Shown: piece by piece, positions 53,574-63,408 of the stretch
Layout: each line of letters opens with the position of its first letter
Numbering within the stretch: the stretch's first letter is position 1
DNA from: Sulfuricurvum sp.
GTDB taxonomy: Bacteria; Campylobacterota; Campylobacteria; Campylobacterales; Sulfurimonadaceae
Direction: 5' to 3'
Assembly: GCA_028718525.1 (NCBI GenBank)
Contig: JAQULP010000002.1
Coordinates: forward strand, 1-64,000
DNA: 64,000 nt
Made by a program: the position numbers and the translations under genes
Notes under the pieces: generated by a model
Databases searched by the model: none
Told to the model about the DNA's origin: nothing
Seen by the model: only the letters and a program-made list of their open reading frames with translations

Positions 53574-54902
53574 ATGACAACAGAAGTTGCAGAACATGCA
53601 GCAATAAATTTTGTAGGCAGTCCATTCGGATGGCTGCTGCTTGCCATCTTCGTGGTGGGGTACTACTTTATTGCGAGTGAAGAAAAATACCATATCGACA
53701 AAGCGAAACCGGCACTTTTTACCGGAACTTTTATGTTTGTCCTTATCGGGTTATATTACGCTTTTGAAGGGGCGAGTTTTACTCCGTTTGAGCATGAAGT
53801 TGACCATTTGATTTTGGAAATTTCCGAAATTTTCTTCTTCTTGTTTGTCGCAATGACCTATATCGAAGCCTTGATCGAGCGCGGTGTATTCAGTGCATTG
53901 CGAGCGAAACTGATTGCTAAAGGGTACAGTTACCGTGAACTCTTTTGGATCACAGGACTCTTGGCATTTTTTATCTCTCCGGTCGCGGACAATCTGACAA
54001 CGGCGCTGATTCTTTCAACGGTATTGTTGACGATTGACAATAAAAACAAAGCTTTCCTAGTCCCAAGTGCGATCAACGTTGTTGTTGCGGCGAATGCCGG
54101 CGGTGCATGGAGCCCGTTTGGCGATATTACGACTTTGATGGTTTGGGCAGCGGAAAAAGGGGCATTTGTCGAATTCCTTTATCTTTTCCCGGCATCGTTT
54201 ATCGGATGGGGCGTCACGGCATATCTCTTAAGCCGATACGTGCCTGATCTGGATCCGTTGAAAGACGGCGATCCGGCAGCGGCAGCCAAAATCGAGATCC
54301 TTAAGGGGGGAAAAGTCATTATTGCATTCGGTGCATTGACGATTGCTTTGGCGGTTCTCGGAAAACAGATTATCCATTTGCCTCCGATGTGGGGGATGCT
54401 CTTCGGTCTTGCGATCTTGCAGCTTTATATGTATTTTCTTAAGAAAAAACACAACGTGGATGTCAGCATTTTTGAAGCCATGAGTAAAATTGAGAACAAC
54501 ACCCTTTTATTCTTTTTCGGGATTCTAGCGGCAGTCGGAGCGCTCCATTTTACCGGCTTTTTGGAATATGCGGCACAGCTGTATACCATGTTCAGTCCGA
54601 CAGCGGTAAATATCGGGGTAGGGTTCCTTTCGGCGATTGTTGATAATGTACCGGTAATGTCGGCGGTATTGAAAGCGAATCCGGCGATTGATCAGGCGCA
54701 GTGGATGCTGGTGACGATGACTGCCGGAATCGGTGGATCATTGATCAGCTTCGGAAGTGCGGCAGGTGTCGGTGTTATGGGCAAAATGAATGGAATCTAT
54801 ACATTCGCATCCCATCTCAAACTCGGATGGACGGTATTGGTCGGATACGTCGTTTCAGTCGGAATCTGGTATGTGCAGTTCATTATTTTGGGCATTTACT
54901 AA
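53574..54902 (+). CDS. nhaD: Na+/H+ antiporter NhaD family
   Basis: A 442-residue inner-membrane protein with about twelve hydrophobic segments. The motifs ITGLLAFFISPVADNLTTAL and VVVAANAGGAWSPFGDITTLMVW are the NhaD hallmark, and SAIVDNVPVMSAVL repeats the DNxPxxS element in the second half. It exchanges sodium for protons and adjusts internal pH. It begins 11 nt after nadB with AAGGGG. Confidence 0.93.
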   Translation: MTTEVAEHAAINFVGSPFGWLLLAIFVVGYYFIASEEKYHIDKAKPALFTGTFMFVLIGLYYAFEGASFTPFEHEVDHLILEISEIFFFLFVAMTYIEALIERGVFSALRAKLIAKGYSYRELFWITGLLAFFISPVADNLTTALILSTVLLTIDNKNKAFLVPSAINVVVAANAGGAWSPFGDITTLMVWAAEKGAFVEFLYLFPASFIGWGVTAYLLSRYVPDLDPLKDGDPAAAAKIEILKGGKVIIAFGALTIALAVLGKQIIHLPPMWGMLFGLAILQLYMYFLKKKHNVDVSIFEAMSKIENNTLLFFFGILAAVGALHFTGFLEYAAQLYTMFSPTAVNIGVGFLSAIVDNVPVMSAVLKANPAIDQAQWMLVTMTAGIGGSLISFGSAAGVGVMGKMNGIYTFASHLKLGWTVLVGYVVSVGIWYVQFIILGIY

Positions 54903-54928
54903 GTCATATTCAAAATTAAACTACAATA

Positions 54929-54959
54929 GGGTACCCTTTCATTAACGCAATGGGTACCC
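54929..54959 (+). promoter_or_regulatory. Inverted-repeat leader and -10 of guaA
   Basis: Two copies of the palindrome GGGTACCC at 54929-54936 and 54952-54959 can pair with each other around a 15-base loop. TACAAT at 54922-54927 just before is a likely -10, placing the transcript start near 54934 within the first copy. It could be a terminator of nhaD or an operator or attenuator for guaA. Confidence 0.4.
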
Positions 54960-54996
54960 ACTCCCTACCCGATTATCTCCAATTAAAGGCTCTCCT

Positions 54997-56541
54997 TTGA
55001 AAGATGTCAATATTATCGTCCTTGATTTCGGTTCACAGTATACACAGTTGATTGCACGTCGTCTTCGTGAAGATAAGATTTATTGTGAAGTACTTCCGTA
55101 CCACACGAAAATCGATGCTATTAAAGCTAAAAATCCCAAAGGTATTATTCTCAGCGGAGGACCTTCATCGGTTTATAATAAAGATGCGTATGAAGTCGAT
55201 CAGGGAGTCTATGCATTAGATATTCCTGTCCTTGGAATTTGTTACGGTATGCAGCGTATCGCCGTCGATTTTGGCGGTTCGGTCATCCGAAGCGATCATC
55301 ACGAATACGGGAAAGCGGAACTTACGATCGACATGACACAACACTCTGTCTTGTTCGAAGGGTGTGAAGACGAGCGAACGGTATGGATGAGCCATTCGGA
55401 TAAAGTGGATGTCTTGCCGGAAGGTTTCGTCCCTATTGCTTATTCACCGAATTCTCCGTATGCGGCAATTGCCAATGAAGAGAAAATGGTGTATGCGATG
55501 CAATACCACCCGGAGGTAAACCACTCGGAAGAGGGGTATTTGATGCTCCGTAATTTCGCCCGCAAAATTTGCGGCATTACCGATAAATGGGATATGGGCC
55601 ATTTCCTCAAAGAACAAATTGTTAAGATTCGTGCCCAAGTAGGTGAGGGGAAAGTCCTTTGTGCCCTTAGCGGAGGAGTCGATTCATCGGTGGTTGCCGC
55701 ATTGTTGTACGAAGCGATCGGAAACCAGTTGATCCCGGTATTCGTCGATAACGGACTCCTCCGAAAAGGGGAGCGTGAATCGGTTGAGAATATTTTTAAA
55801 GTTCACCTCAAAGTACCTCTTGTCGTCGCTGATGCATCGGATATTTTCTTAGGAAAACTTGCGGGGGTAACCGATCCGGAAACCAAGCGCAAAATTATCG
55901 GGCATACGTTTATCGAAGTGTTTGAAGCGGAAGCTAAAAAACATGACGGGATCAAATTCCTCGCTCAAGGGACACTCTATCCTGACGTCATTGAATCGGT
56001 TTCGGTGAACGGACCGTCAGTGACCATCAAGTCTCATCATAACGTCGGCGGATTGCCGGATTGGATGGATTTTGAATTGATCGAACCGCTACGCGATTTA
56101 TTTAAAGACGAAGTGCGTAAATTAGGACTTGAACTGGGCTTACCGGATTCATTGGTTAATCGCCATCCATTCCCTGGGCCGGGTCTGGGTATCCGTATCA
56201 TGGGTGAAGTGAACAAACCTGATCTTGATTTGCTTCGTGAAGCGGATTCCATTTTGCTGGATGAATTAAAAGCAAGCGGCTATTACACCAAAACATGGCA
56301 GGCATTTGCCGTATTACTTAATGTAAAATCGGTCGGCGTAATGGGTGATAACCGTACGTATGACAATACGGTATGTGTCCGTGTCGTTGAAGCCGTAGAT
56401 GGAATGACAGCGACGTTCGCCCATTTGCCTCATACCCTTTTGGAGCGTATCAGCCGTCGTATTATCAATGAAGTTGACGGTATCAACCGTGTTGTCTATG
56501 ACATCAGTTCCAAACCGCCTGCAACAATCGAATGGGAATAA
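54997..56541 (+). CDS. guaA: GMP synthase (glutamine-hydrolysing)
   Basis: GuaA amidates XMP to GMP. The 514-residue protein has the class I glutaminase domain with nucleophile Cys in [11 protein letters not shown] (~residue 82) and His in YHPEVNH. The ATP-pyrophosphatase P-loop [13 protein letters not shown] is near 225, and the C-terminal dimer domain includes [13 protein letters not shown] and ends KPPATIEWE. Translation starts at TTG 54997 after TTAAAGG. It is followed by hemD with a ten-base gap. Confidence 0.96.
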   Translation: MKDVNIIVLDFGSQYTQLIARRLREDKIYCEVLPYHTKIDAIKAKNPKGIILSGGPSSVYNKDAYEVDQGVYALDIPVLGICYGMQRIAVDFGGSVIRSDHHEYGKAELTIDMTQHSVLFEGCEDERTVWMSHSDKVDVLPEGFVPIAYSPNSPYAAIANEEKMVYAMQYHPEVNHSEEGYLMLRNFARKICGITDKWDMGHFLKEQIVKIRAQVGEGKVLCALSGGVDSSVVAALLYEAIGNQLIPVFVDNGLLRKGERESVENIFKVHLKVPLVVADASDIFLGKLAGVTDPETKRKIIGHTFIEVFEAEAKKHDGIKFLAQGTLYPDVIESVSVNGPSVTIKSHHNVGGLPDWMDFELIEPLRDLFKDEVRKLGLELGLPDSLVNRHPFPGPGLGIRIMGEVNKPDLDLLREADSILLDELKASGYYTKTWQAFAVLLNVKSVGVMGDNRTYDNTVCVRVVEAVDGMTATFAHLPHTLLERISRRIINEVDGINRVVYDISSKPPATIEWE

Positions 56542-56551
56542 GGCGCACTCT

Positions 56552-57202
56552 TTGCGCCCGATATATCTCATCTCCAAAACACCCTATGAGGGTGTTATCC
56601 ATATCCCTATCCTTACGATCTCTTTTTTAAATCCAAATATCGATTTTGCTCAGTATACAGGGATGATCATCACATCGAAACAAGCTCTTATAGCCTTGGA
56701 ACACTATACGTTTGACCGGGAACATTTCGAATATATCTGTGTATCGCAAAATACCGCTCAAGCAGCACGCGAAGCCGGTGCGGTACAGATTGAGACCGGC
56801 GACGGATACGGGAAATCGATTCCGCAGATTTTACGCCGGAAAGAGCGTAAGGGGAAGTGGCTGTATCTGCGTCCGAAAGTTATTGCCACAGAGTGGTTAG
56901 AGACAGCCCGCAGTGAAGGGTACATCATCGATGAAGCGATACTGTACGAAACAACCTGTAATAAAGAGGCGTATAACCACTGTATAGCGGACAACGGCAT
57001 TTTGGTTTTTACTTCCCCCTCGTCAATCAAGTGTTTTCGCGAAGCCTATAAAATACTCCCTACTCATACTGTTGTCGTCATCGGTGAGACAACTAAAAAT
57101 GCTTTTAGCGATGCAAAAGAAGTCTTGGTAAGCCCTCAAACCAGTGTCGCTTCAGCCGTCGAACTGGCACAGGAAATCGTTCAAAACTCTTCCCCCTTTT
57201 AA
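56552..57202 (+). CDS. hemD: Uroporphyrinogen-III synthase (HemD-like)
   Basis: HemD inverts ring D while closing hydroxymethylbilane into uroporphyrinogen III for haem synthesis. Best start is TTG 56552 (LRPIYLISKTPYEGV) after AAGG, as an upstream ATG at 56468 would lie inside guaA. The 216-residue protein has the typical sparse conservation: IIITSKQALIAL-type segment (MIITSKQALIALEHY), RPKVIATEWLETARSEG, LYET, and VFTSPSSIKCFRE with VVIGETTKNAF. Family assignment rests on these short motifs. Confidence 0.85.
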   Translation: MRPIYLISKTPYEGVIHIPILTISFLNPNIDFAQYTGMIITSKQALIALEHYTFDREHFEYICVSQNTAQAAREAGAVQIETGDGYGKSIPQILRRKERKGKWLYLRPKVIATEWLETARSEGYIIDEAILYETTCNKEAYNHCIADNGILVFTSPSSIKCFREAYKILPTHTVVVIGETTKNAFSDAKEVLVSPQTSVASAVELAQEIVQNSSPF

Positions 57203-57214
57203 GCATTTTGAGGT

Positions 57215-57220
57215 TATAAT
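57215..57220 (+). promoter_or_regulatory. -10 box of the 6S RNA gene
   Basis: GGTTATAATT carries a perfect TATAAT, seven bases before the predicted RNA start at about 57227. AT-rich tracts extend upstream. Confidence 0.6.
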
Positions 57221-57226
57221 TCTATT

Positions 57227-57415
57227 CTCTGGGCGTAGCGACTAATCGCATTTTGAGGGTTCTACATATACACGTAGTCACAGCCGTAGTCGCCTTTTAG
57301 TGTTGATGGTCTTGTTTGAGTGCAGTGCATGAGAGATTGTCGCCGGTTAAAGGCGCTCGAGTGGCTTTATTCGGCTTTGAGAACCAAAGCTATTGCGAAA
57401 CGCCCGCCCGGGCTA
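57227..57415 (+). ncRNA. ssrS: Probable 6S RNA
   Basis: About 190 nt that encode no protein but fold as a rod. GGGCGT 57231-57236 pairs with ACGCCC 57400-57405. CGCCTTT 57291-57297 pairs with AAAGGCG 57349-57355. GATGGTCTT 57304-57312 forms a GU-containing apical stem with bases near 57333-57341. Between them lie large unpaired stretches, with a hairpin GGCTTTG-AGAAC-CAAAGCT on the 3' side as in 6S RNAs. A TATAAT promoter sits directly upstream. From memory the 6S gene lies upstream of purD in Helicobacter pylori. 6S RNA sequesters sigma-70 RNA polymerase in stationary phase. The exact 3' end is unsure. Confidence 0.68.
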
Positions 57416-57423
57416 TGTTATAT

Positions 57424-57464
57424 GATCTGAGAAACGTTAACGTGTTTCAGATAAGATAATTAAA
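57424..57464 (+). terminator. Hairpin in the spacer before purD
   Basis: CTGAGAAACG-TTAA-CGTGTTTCAG pairs with one mismatch and is followed after an A-rich gap by TTTTTT. It could end the 6S transcript or act in the purD leader; the purD ATG is at 57484. Confidence 0.45.
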
Positions 57465-57483
57465 TTTTTTCTCAAGGTGATCT

Positions 57484-58752
57484 ATGCGAGTTATGGTAAT
57501 CGGAAGTGGCGGACGTGAGTTTTCAATTGGAAGAGTATTGAAAGAGGATCCTGCGGTTACAGCGCTCTATTTCGCTCCGGGTAACGGTGCTACAACAATG
57601 CTTGGCGAAAACGTCGCTATCAAAGATTATGAAGAACTTGCCCAGTATGCGCTTGACAATTCGATCGATTTGACGATTGTCGGTCCTGAAGGGCCGTTAA
57701 GCGACGGTGTCGTTGATGTCTTCAAAGCTAAAGGTTTGGTCATTTTCGGCCCTTCAAAAGCGGCAGCACAGCTTGAAGGATCGAAAGTTTATATGAAAAA
57801 CTTTTTGGCAAAGCACGCTATCCCTACGGCACGTTACATTGAAACCGATCATATCGGTGATGCATTTAAATTTATCGAGTCGCTGAGCGCACCGATAGTC
57901 GTCAAAGCCGATGGACTCTGTGCCGGCAAAGGGGTCATTATCGCGATGAGCCATGAAGAGGCAAAAGTAGCCGTCTCCGAAATGCTCAGTGGGAAATCAT
58001 TCGGCGATGCCGGTAAACGGGTAGTCGTTGAAGAGTTTTTGGACGGATACGAACTCTCGATGTTTGCTTTATGCGACGGAAAAGATTTTATCCTACTTCC
58101 CGCAGCACAAGATCATAAACGCCTTCTCGATAATGACGAAGGGCCGAATACGGGAGGGATGGGGGCTTACGCTCCGACACCGCTTGTGGATGACGTCATT
58201 TATGAAAAAGTGAAAGATCGGATTGTCCGTCCTACCCTAAAAGGGATGCAGGAAGAAGGGGCTCCGTTTGAAGGGGTCCTTTTTATCGGTTTGATGATTG
58301 TGAACGGGGAACCGATTACGTTGGAATTTAATGTCCGCTTCGGCGATCCGGAATGTGAAATTTTAATGCCGCTTTTGAAAACGCCGGCAAGTGAACTGTT
58401 TTACAAAGCGGCAACCAAACAGCTCGATACGCTTAATGTCGAATTCCATAACCGTTATGCAGTCGGCGTTGTGATGGCAAGCCGAAATTATCCGTACGAC
58501 AATTCCGAACCGGCGGAGATTATTGTAGACGAAGTCCATCATGACGAGATCGCCGAAAACACCCATATCGCTTATGCAGGGGTGAGCGAAGAAGATGGAA
58601 AATTGTATGCTAGCGGTGGAAGGGTCTTGGTGTGCGTCGGTGTCGGTGAAAGCATCAAACAAGCACGTGACCGCGCTTATATGCTTTGCGGACAGGTTCA
58701 TTTCGCCGGGAAAAAACTGCGTACCGATATTGCCTATCAGGCGCTTCGATAA
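57484..58752 (+). CDS. purD: Phosphoribosylamine-glycine ligase PurD
   Basis: PurD joins glycine to phosphoribosylamine in purine synthesis. The 422-residue ATP-grasp protein shows [24 protein letters not shown], the ATP loop [37 protein letters not shown] and [12 protein letters not shown]. Its stop and the next start overlap as TAATG. Confidence 0.96.
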   Translation: MRVMVIGSGGREFSIGRVLKEDPAVTALYFAPGNGATTMLGENVAIKDYEELAQYALDNSIDLTIVGPEGPLSDGVVDVFKAKGLVIFGPSKAAAQLEGSKVYMKNFLAKHAIPTARYIETDHIGDAFKFIESLSAPIVVKADGLCAGKGVIIAMSHEEAKVAVSEMLSGKSFGDAGKRVVVEEFLDGYELSMFALCDGKDFILLPAAQDHKRLLDNDEGPNTGGMGAYAPTPLVDDVIYEKVKDRIVRPTLKGMQEEGAPFEGVLFIGLMIVNGEPITLEFNVRFGDPECEILMPLLKTPASELFYKAATKQLDTLNVEFHNRYAVGVVMASRNYPYDNSEPAEIIVDEVHHDEIAENTHIAYAGVSEEDGKLYASGGRVLVCVGVGESIKQARDRAYMLCGQVHFAGKKLRTDIAYQALR

Positions 58753-59201
58753 TGGATGAACATCTCGATTCGCTCATTCAGCGTGAGCGTTTGGAACTCT
58801 CTACAATTCAGAAACGGGCAGCAGCTTTCGGCATAGATGAACTTCTGTTATCGATTTTAATGGTCGTTATTCTGTGGGACTCTATCGTCAGTGCTTCAAC
58901 GTTAGAATCAATGATTGCGGTAACCAATAATTTTTTGTTGGAGTTTATGGCCATTAAAATTGTCTATCATACTTTTTTTACGATGCAATACGGTGCCAGC
59001 ATCGGAAAAATAATTATGAAGATTCGAATCATTGAACTCTCTACCCTTTCCAACCCAAGTTTTTTATGTGCGTTTAACCGGAGTGTTTTTCGTGTCGTTA
59101 GCGAAATACTGTTTTATATGGGATTTATTTGGGCGATGTTGGATCCTTATCGGCGGAGTTGGCATGATCGAAGCGCCCGGACATTGGTGGTGAATGCGTA
59201 A
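58752..59201 (+). CDS. RDD-family membrane protein
   Basis: A 149-residue inner-membrane protein with three hydrophobic segments. The RDD signature appears as KRAAAFGIDELLLSILMVV (Arg and Asp conserved; second Asp replaced by Glu). YGASIGKIIMKIRII is the typical second motif. Role of RDD proteins is mostly unknown; some act in ion transport. Coupled to purD upstream and overlapping lptD by eight bases. Confidence 0.85.
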   Translation: MDEHLDSLIQRERLELSTIQKRAAAFGIDELLLSILMVVILWDSIVSASTLESMIAVTNNFLLEFMAIKIVYHTFFTMQYGASIGKIIMKIRIIELSTLSNPSFLCAFNRSVFRVVSEILFYMGFIWAMLDPYRRSWHDRSARTLVVNA

Positions 59202-61320
59202 CCTTGGTTGGATAAGTTTAATTGTCTCGTCGACCGTTTTATTCGGTAGTGAACGGATTGAACTGTTTGGAAAGGTTATGGAGGTCAACGCTTCAGCCGC
59301 GACGGCCACAAAGAATCCCGTTTTAATTTATAAAGATCAGATTTTAAGTGCCGATCAGATTGTTTATGACCGTAATTCAAGTACGGTTGAGCTTAATGGA
59401 TCGGTTTCTCTCTTTAAAGGGCAGCAGTATTACACGAAAAGTGAACATATGCGGGTCGATTTGCTCAATGATAAACGCTATTCTCATCCTTATTACGGAT
59501 TGGATCACAGTAGCGGACTATGGATGAGTACGGATGAAGCTACTTCGTGCAAAAATGAGATCGATTTACTCAGCGGAGCGGTTTCCGGATGCGATTCCAG
59601 CGATCCACTGTGGAAGATACGTTTTAGCAGTGCCGATTACGATACGGAATCGATGTGGGTCAATCTCTATAATGCACGGATAGAAATCGGAAATTTTCCT
59701 CTGTTCTATCTCCCTTATTTCGGTTATCCGACGGATCGCACCCGACGGAGCGGACTCCTGATCCCTACCTTGGGATGGTCGAATACCGAAGGATTTTATT
59801 ATCAACAGCCAATCTATTTTGCCCCTCGATCGTGGTGGGATTTGGAATTGACACCGCAAATACGGATGAACAGGGGTGAGGGGGTATACGGTGATTTTCG
59901 TTTCGTCGACTCGCCGGTATCTAAAGGGTATGTGAAATTCGGTCTTTTTAATGAACAGAACGGATACGTTGCTGAACACAATTTAGCACATAATAAGCAC
60001 TATGGATACGAACTTTTTTATCAGAATAGCGAGTTTTTACGTCAATGGTTCGGATCGGACTTAGAGGGAGAATCCGGGCTGTATGTAGACGGCCGGTGGA
60101 TGAATGATGTCGATTATCTTAATTTGCGTCATACCAATGAGCTCCATAATGTGATAAGCAATCAAGCGATTTCCCGGATTAACGGTTATTACAGCCATGA
60201 GCAAGACTATTTCGGAGCGTATTTTAAATACAGTCAATATCTGAATTTAGCCAGCAATGCCCAAACGATACAAACACTTCCTACCGTGCAATACCATCGC
60301 TATCTTGAGAGTTTTTTACAGGATAAATTACTGGTCAATGCGGATGCAACGGTAACGAATCTGTACCGTCCAAACGGAATCCGGGCTGTAGAGTCGGATA
60401 TGAATATCCCATTGTTATTCCAAACGTCGCTGTTGAATGATTACATGAATATGAGTTATACGGCTAATGCACGGGCAAGAATGATAGGATTTTACGGCAC
60501 CGATAATACGGCAAATTCATATTCGAACGGGAGATTCGCTCAACTGGATCATGAACTCAAGATTGAATCGATGCTAATCCGTCAGTATGACGGGTTCACA
60601 CATGTTTTGAATCCCGATATTGTGTACTCCTCTTCCGGAAATCGATTTTACAAAGGGTATTACGAGACCTATCAAAATACGTGTAATCAAAATAATACGG
60701 GTGCCCCTTGCGAGTTCTATACCATCAGCGAACCGAGCAATTCTCTCGGATTCGGTTTGAATAACTACCTATTTGAGGGTGGAAAACAAGTTTTTGTCGA
60801 TCGACTTAGTCAAAACTACCGTTATGATCAATACGGATCCTATTCGGGAGAGCTGCAAAATGAACTCGAATGGACGATCAATAGCGGATGGAGCTATTAC
60901 AACCAAAGCTCATTTAATCATGACCGAAACCGCATTACAAAAGAGCAGAATACACTACGCTATAATGATGAAATAATAGCCGCCAATATGAGTCACTATT
61001 ATACGGATATTTTGAGTGGAAATCAGATTAACTATACGAGTTACGTAACGGCAGACGCATCTTACCGGTATGGTGCAGACTACCGTTTTTCCGGCCTGAT
61101 CGCGTATGACTATCATAACAGTCTGCTCAAAAGAGGGGAAATAGGATTTTTACATTCGCAGCGATGTCTGGATTTCGGTTTGAAATTTGTACAAAACCGT
61201 CAGCCGATCGCAACCAATGTGAGTGCCAATGACTCGGTAGCGAATTCATATATTTTTATTACTATTATTCTGAAGCCTATCGGCGGATCAGGATTCAACT
61301 ATAAATTGACCAACAACTAG
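59194..61320 (+). CDS. lptD: LPS-assembly protein LptD
   Basis: LptD is the outer-membrane barrel that places lipopolysaccharide in the outer leaflet. The 708-residue protein has a signal peptide, an OstA/LptA-like beta-jellyroll (~residues 25-170, ILSADQIVYDRNSSTVELNGSV read in parts), and a barrel starting near PYFGYPTDRTRRSGLLIPTLGWS, a strong family signature. Cysteines at CKNE/GCDSS in the N-domain and CNQNNTGAPC in the barrel could make disulfides. Overlaps the RDD gene; same order as H. pylori HP1218-HP1213 from memory. Confidence 0.92.
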   Translation: MRNLGWISLIVSSTVLFGSERIELFGKVMEVNASAATATKNPVLIYKDQILSADQIVYDRNSSTVELNGSVSLFKGQQYYTKSEHMRVDLLNDKRYSHPYYGLDHSSGLWMSTDEATSCKNEIDLLSGAVSGCDSSDPLWKIRFSSADYDTESMWVNLYNARIEIGNFPLFYLPYFGYPTDRTRRSGLLIPTLGWSNTEGFYYQQPIYFAPRSWWDLELTPQIRMNRGEGVYGDFRFVDSPVSKGYVKFGLFNEQNGYVAEHNLAHNKHYGYELFYQNSEFLRQWFGSDLEGESGLYVDGRWMNDVDYLNLRHTNELHNVISNQAISRINGYYSHEQDYFGAYFKYSQYLNLASNAQTIQTLPTVQYHRYLESFLQDKLLVNADATVTNLYRPNGIRAVESDMNIPLLFQTSLLNDYMNMSYTANARARMIGFYGTDNTANSYSNGRFAQLDHELKIESMLIRQYDGFTHVLNPDIVYSSSGNRFYKGYYETYQNTCNQNNTGAPCEFYTISEPSNSLGFGLNNYLFEGGKQVFVDRLSQNYRYDQYGSYSGELQNELEWTINSGWSYYNQSSFNHDRNRITKEQNTLRYNDEIIAANMSHYYTDILSGNQINYTSYVTADASYRYGADYRFSGLIAYDYHNSLLKRGEIGFLHSQRCLDFGLKFVQNRQPIATNVSANDSVANSYIFITIILKPIGGSGFNYKLTNN

Positions 61321-61332
61321 AAAGGAATGGAT

Positions 61333-62733
61333 ATGAAACTAGAAGCGAAAATCGGTCTTTTTGTCATCATGGCGTTGGGCGCACTCCTGTTTCTATCGAC
61401 ACAAGTAACTTCTCTAGGAAAATGGGGGAAAGAGGGGTATCCGATACACGTTTATGTGGATGATGCATCCGGGGTTGAAAAGCATACTCATGTTTTGATG
61501 AACGGGGTAACCATTGGAGACGTTGAAGAGATTATGATTGATAAAAAGCGTGTACGTTTGACCCTCTCGATTGATGTTGGGGTAAACATACCGGAAGACT
61601 CGTCAGTCATGGTTACCCAAGAGTCTTTATTGGGTTCAAAAGTTCTGAATATCGTTGTCGGAGATTCGGAACGAACGCTTCAAAGCGGCCAGACGCTAAC
61701 CCAATCCAAACGATATGCTTCTTTCGATCAGACCAGTGATTCGGTCAATGCGGCAGCGAATGAGCTTGAGCTTCTTTTGCATGATTTCAGGGGGACTTTG
61801 GATGAAGAACATCGCAAAGCGATCCAAGAAGCCATCATCGCGTTTCGCAATGTAGGTGTCAATTTAGACGGAGTCATTGTCCAAAATAGAGATGACCTGC
61901 ATGCCGCAATTACCAATTTCAGGGCTATGAGTGCCGGATTTAGTCAGGCAGCGGATACGATCAATAAAGATTTACCGGAGATGATGGCGAGAATCAACTC
62001 GCTAACGGTACGTATGGATACGATGAGTGGCGCTTTGGAACAAAAACTTCCTGAAGCGGTAGATAAATTTGTTAAAATTGAAGATAACGTCAGTCAGATA
62101 ATTGATGAAAATCGTGTTCCGATCAAAACGACACTCGAATCAGCCGGGGCATTTTTCAAAGGGGGAGAGGAAGCGTTTAATAAGGTGGATGCACTCTTGA
62201 GTGCTTTTACCGCCAGTGAGCTGCAAGTGGCAATGCACGCGGATTATATGATGCGCGATCAATACGGAAAAATCTATTTAGGGGTAAATTATCTCCCTAA
62301 TCCGGAAACCTATTATATGTTCGATTTGATCAGCAAAGATGATTATTCGGCATCAACAGCAGCCCCCGCAAAACATGATAAAAGCGACACTCTTTATTCC
62401 TTGCAATACGGGAAACGTTTTGATAATACCCTTCTCCGTTTCGGAGCCATCGAATCGACCGGAGGCGTCGGTGTCGATTATTTTATGAACCATGATCGTC
62501 TGAAATTTACGGCAGAAGCATTTGATTTTAACGCCGTCAACGATATCCGTGCAACCCGTGCCCATCTTAAAGCACAGGCCCGTTACAAAATGCTTAAACA
62601 TCTTGAATTGTACGGGGGATGGGATGATTTCCTGAATCCGAAATCACAAAATGTCTATTTGGGGCTCGGAATCCGTTTTATCGATAATGATCTTAAATAC
62701 ATAATCGGCGGTGCTTCGTCGATGAAACGATAA
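61333..62733 (+). CDS. MCE/MlaD-family protein with beta-rich C-terminus
   Basis: Start at 61333 because AAAGGA lies six bases before it; an ATG at 61327 is too close. The 466-residue protein has an N-terminal membrane anchor (IGLFVIMALGALLFLS), one MCE domain (~36-115, VDDASGVEKHTHVLMNGVTIG) as in lipid-transfer MlaD, then a helical region (~135-260) and a beta-rich C-terminus (~300-466) ending VYLGLGIRFIDNDLKYIIGG. The family shuttles phospholipids across the periplasm. No MlaE or MlaF genes are adjacent. Confidence 0.8.
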   Translation: MKLEAKIGLFVIMALGALLFLSTQVTSLGKWGKEGYPIHVYVDDASGVEKHTHVLMNGVTIGDVEEIMIDKKRVRLTLSIDVGVNIPEDSSVMVTQESLLGSKVLNIVVGDSERTLQSGQTLTQSKRYASFDQTSDSVNAAANELELLLHDFRGTLDEEHRKAIQEAIIAFRNVGVNLDGVIVQNRDDLHAAITNFRAMSAGFSQAADTINKDLPEMMARINSLTVRMDTMSGALEQKLPEAVDKFVKIEDNVSQIIDENRVPIKTTLESAGAFFKGGEEAFNKVDALLSAFTASELQVAMHADYMMRDQYGKIYLGVNYLPNPETYYMFDLISKDDYSASTAAPAKHDKSDTLYSLQYGKRFDNTLLRFGAIESTGGVGVDYFMNHDRLKFTAEAFDFNAVNDIRATRAHLKAQARYKMLKHLELYGGWDDFLNPKSQNVYLGLGIRFIDNDLKYIIGGASSMKR

Positions 62734-62739
62734 CGGCAC

Positions 62740-63408
62740 ATGAAAACGCAACGCTATTTATTTAAAAACCGACTCGATGCCGCAGCCCAGCTGAAAGAAC
62801 TTCTTCCGCTGGACCGGATGAAATATGAGGTATGGAACATCATTGCCGTATCATCAGGAGGGCTTGTCATTGCATCGGAGATGAATAAACGTCTCAAACT
62901 GCCGATAGATTTTATTTTTTCAGCGGGAATTACGGCTCCTCAAAATCCTGATTGTGAATTGGCCCGGGTCAGTGAAACGGAAGAGATTGTTATCCATCAA
63001 GCTTTGGTGGATGCGTTTGATATTCAGGTTGATTATATTTATGGGGAAGCTACGCGTAAACATGAGGAGAAGATACTCAGTGCGATTTATCAATATCGAA
63101 AGGGAGAACATTTTAAATCAATGAAGGGGAAAAATATCCTTTTGATTGACGAAGGGAGTGAAACCGGTTTGAAGCTTATGTGCGCTATCAAAACTGCATT
63201 TTCACAAAAAGCGAAAGCGGTATACGTCGCTGCACCGATTATGCCATCCAGTGTCGTAGAAGCGCTGGATCCGATCGTTGACGGAATATTTTGTCTTCAA
63301 GAGATTGAAGACTATATCGATACGGGGTACTATTACCACGAATTTGAGACGGTAGATGAAGAGACAATAGAGACCATTTTGGAGAAAAGAGATGAAATAC
63401 AACGTTGA
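62740..63408 (+). CDS. Phosphoribosyltransferase-like protein
   Basis: A 222-residue protein with a type I PRTase-like core: [19 protein letters not shown] near residue 40 and the PRPP-loop-like [19 protein letters not shown] near 130, where the usual DDVxxTG reads DEGSETG. The family HP1214-like product between lptD and pnp matches Helicobacter gene order as I recall. The acceptor base and true activity are unknown. Overlaps pnp by 17 bases. Confidence 0.7.
   Translation: MKTQRYLFKNRLDAAAQLKELLPLDRMKYEVWNIIAVSSGGLVIASEMNKRLKLPIDFIFSAGITAPQNPDCELARVSETEEIVIHQALVDAFDIQVDYIYGEATRKHEEKILSAIYQYRKGEHFKSMKGKNILLIDEGSETGLKLMCAIKTAFSQKAKAVYVAAPIMPSSVVEALDPIVDGIFCLQEIEDYIDTGYYYHEFETVDEETIETILEKRDEIQR

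Noticed and set aside
57227-57415. tmRNA, RNase P RNA or SRP RNA in the hemD-purD spacer
   Set aside because: No CCA end or tag reading frame, no GAGGAAAGTCC core of RNase P and no GGAAG/AGCAG loop of SRP RNA; the rod-like fold fits 6S better.
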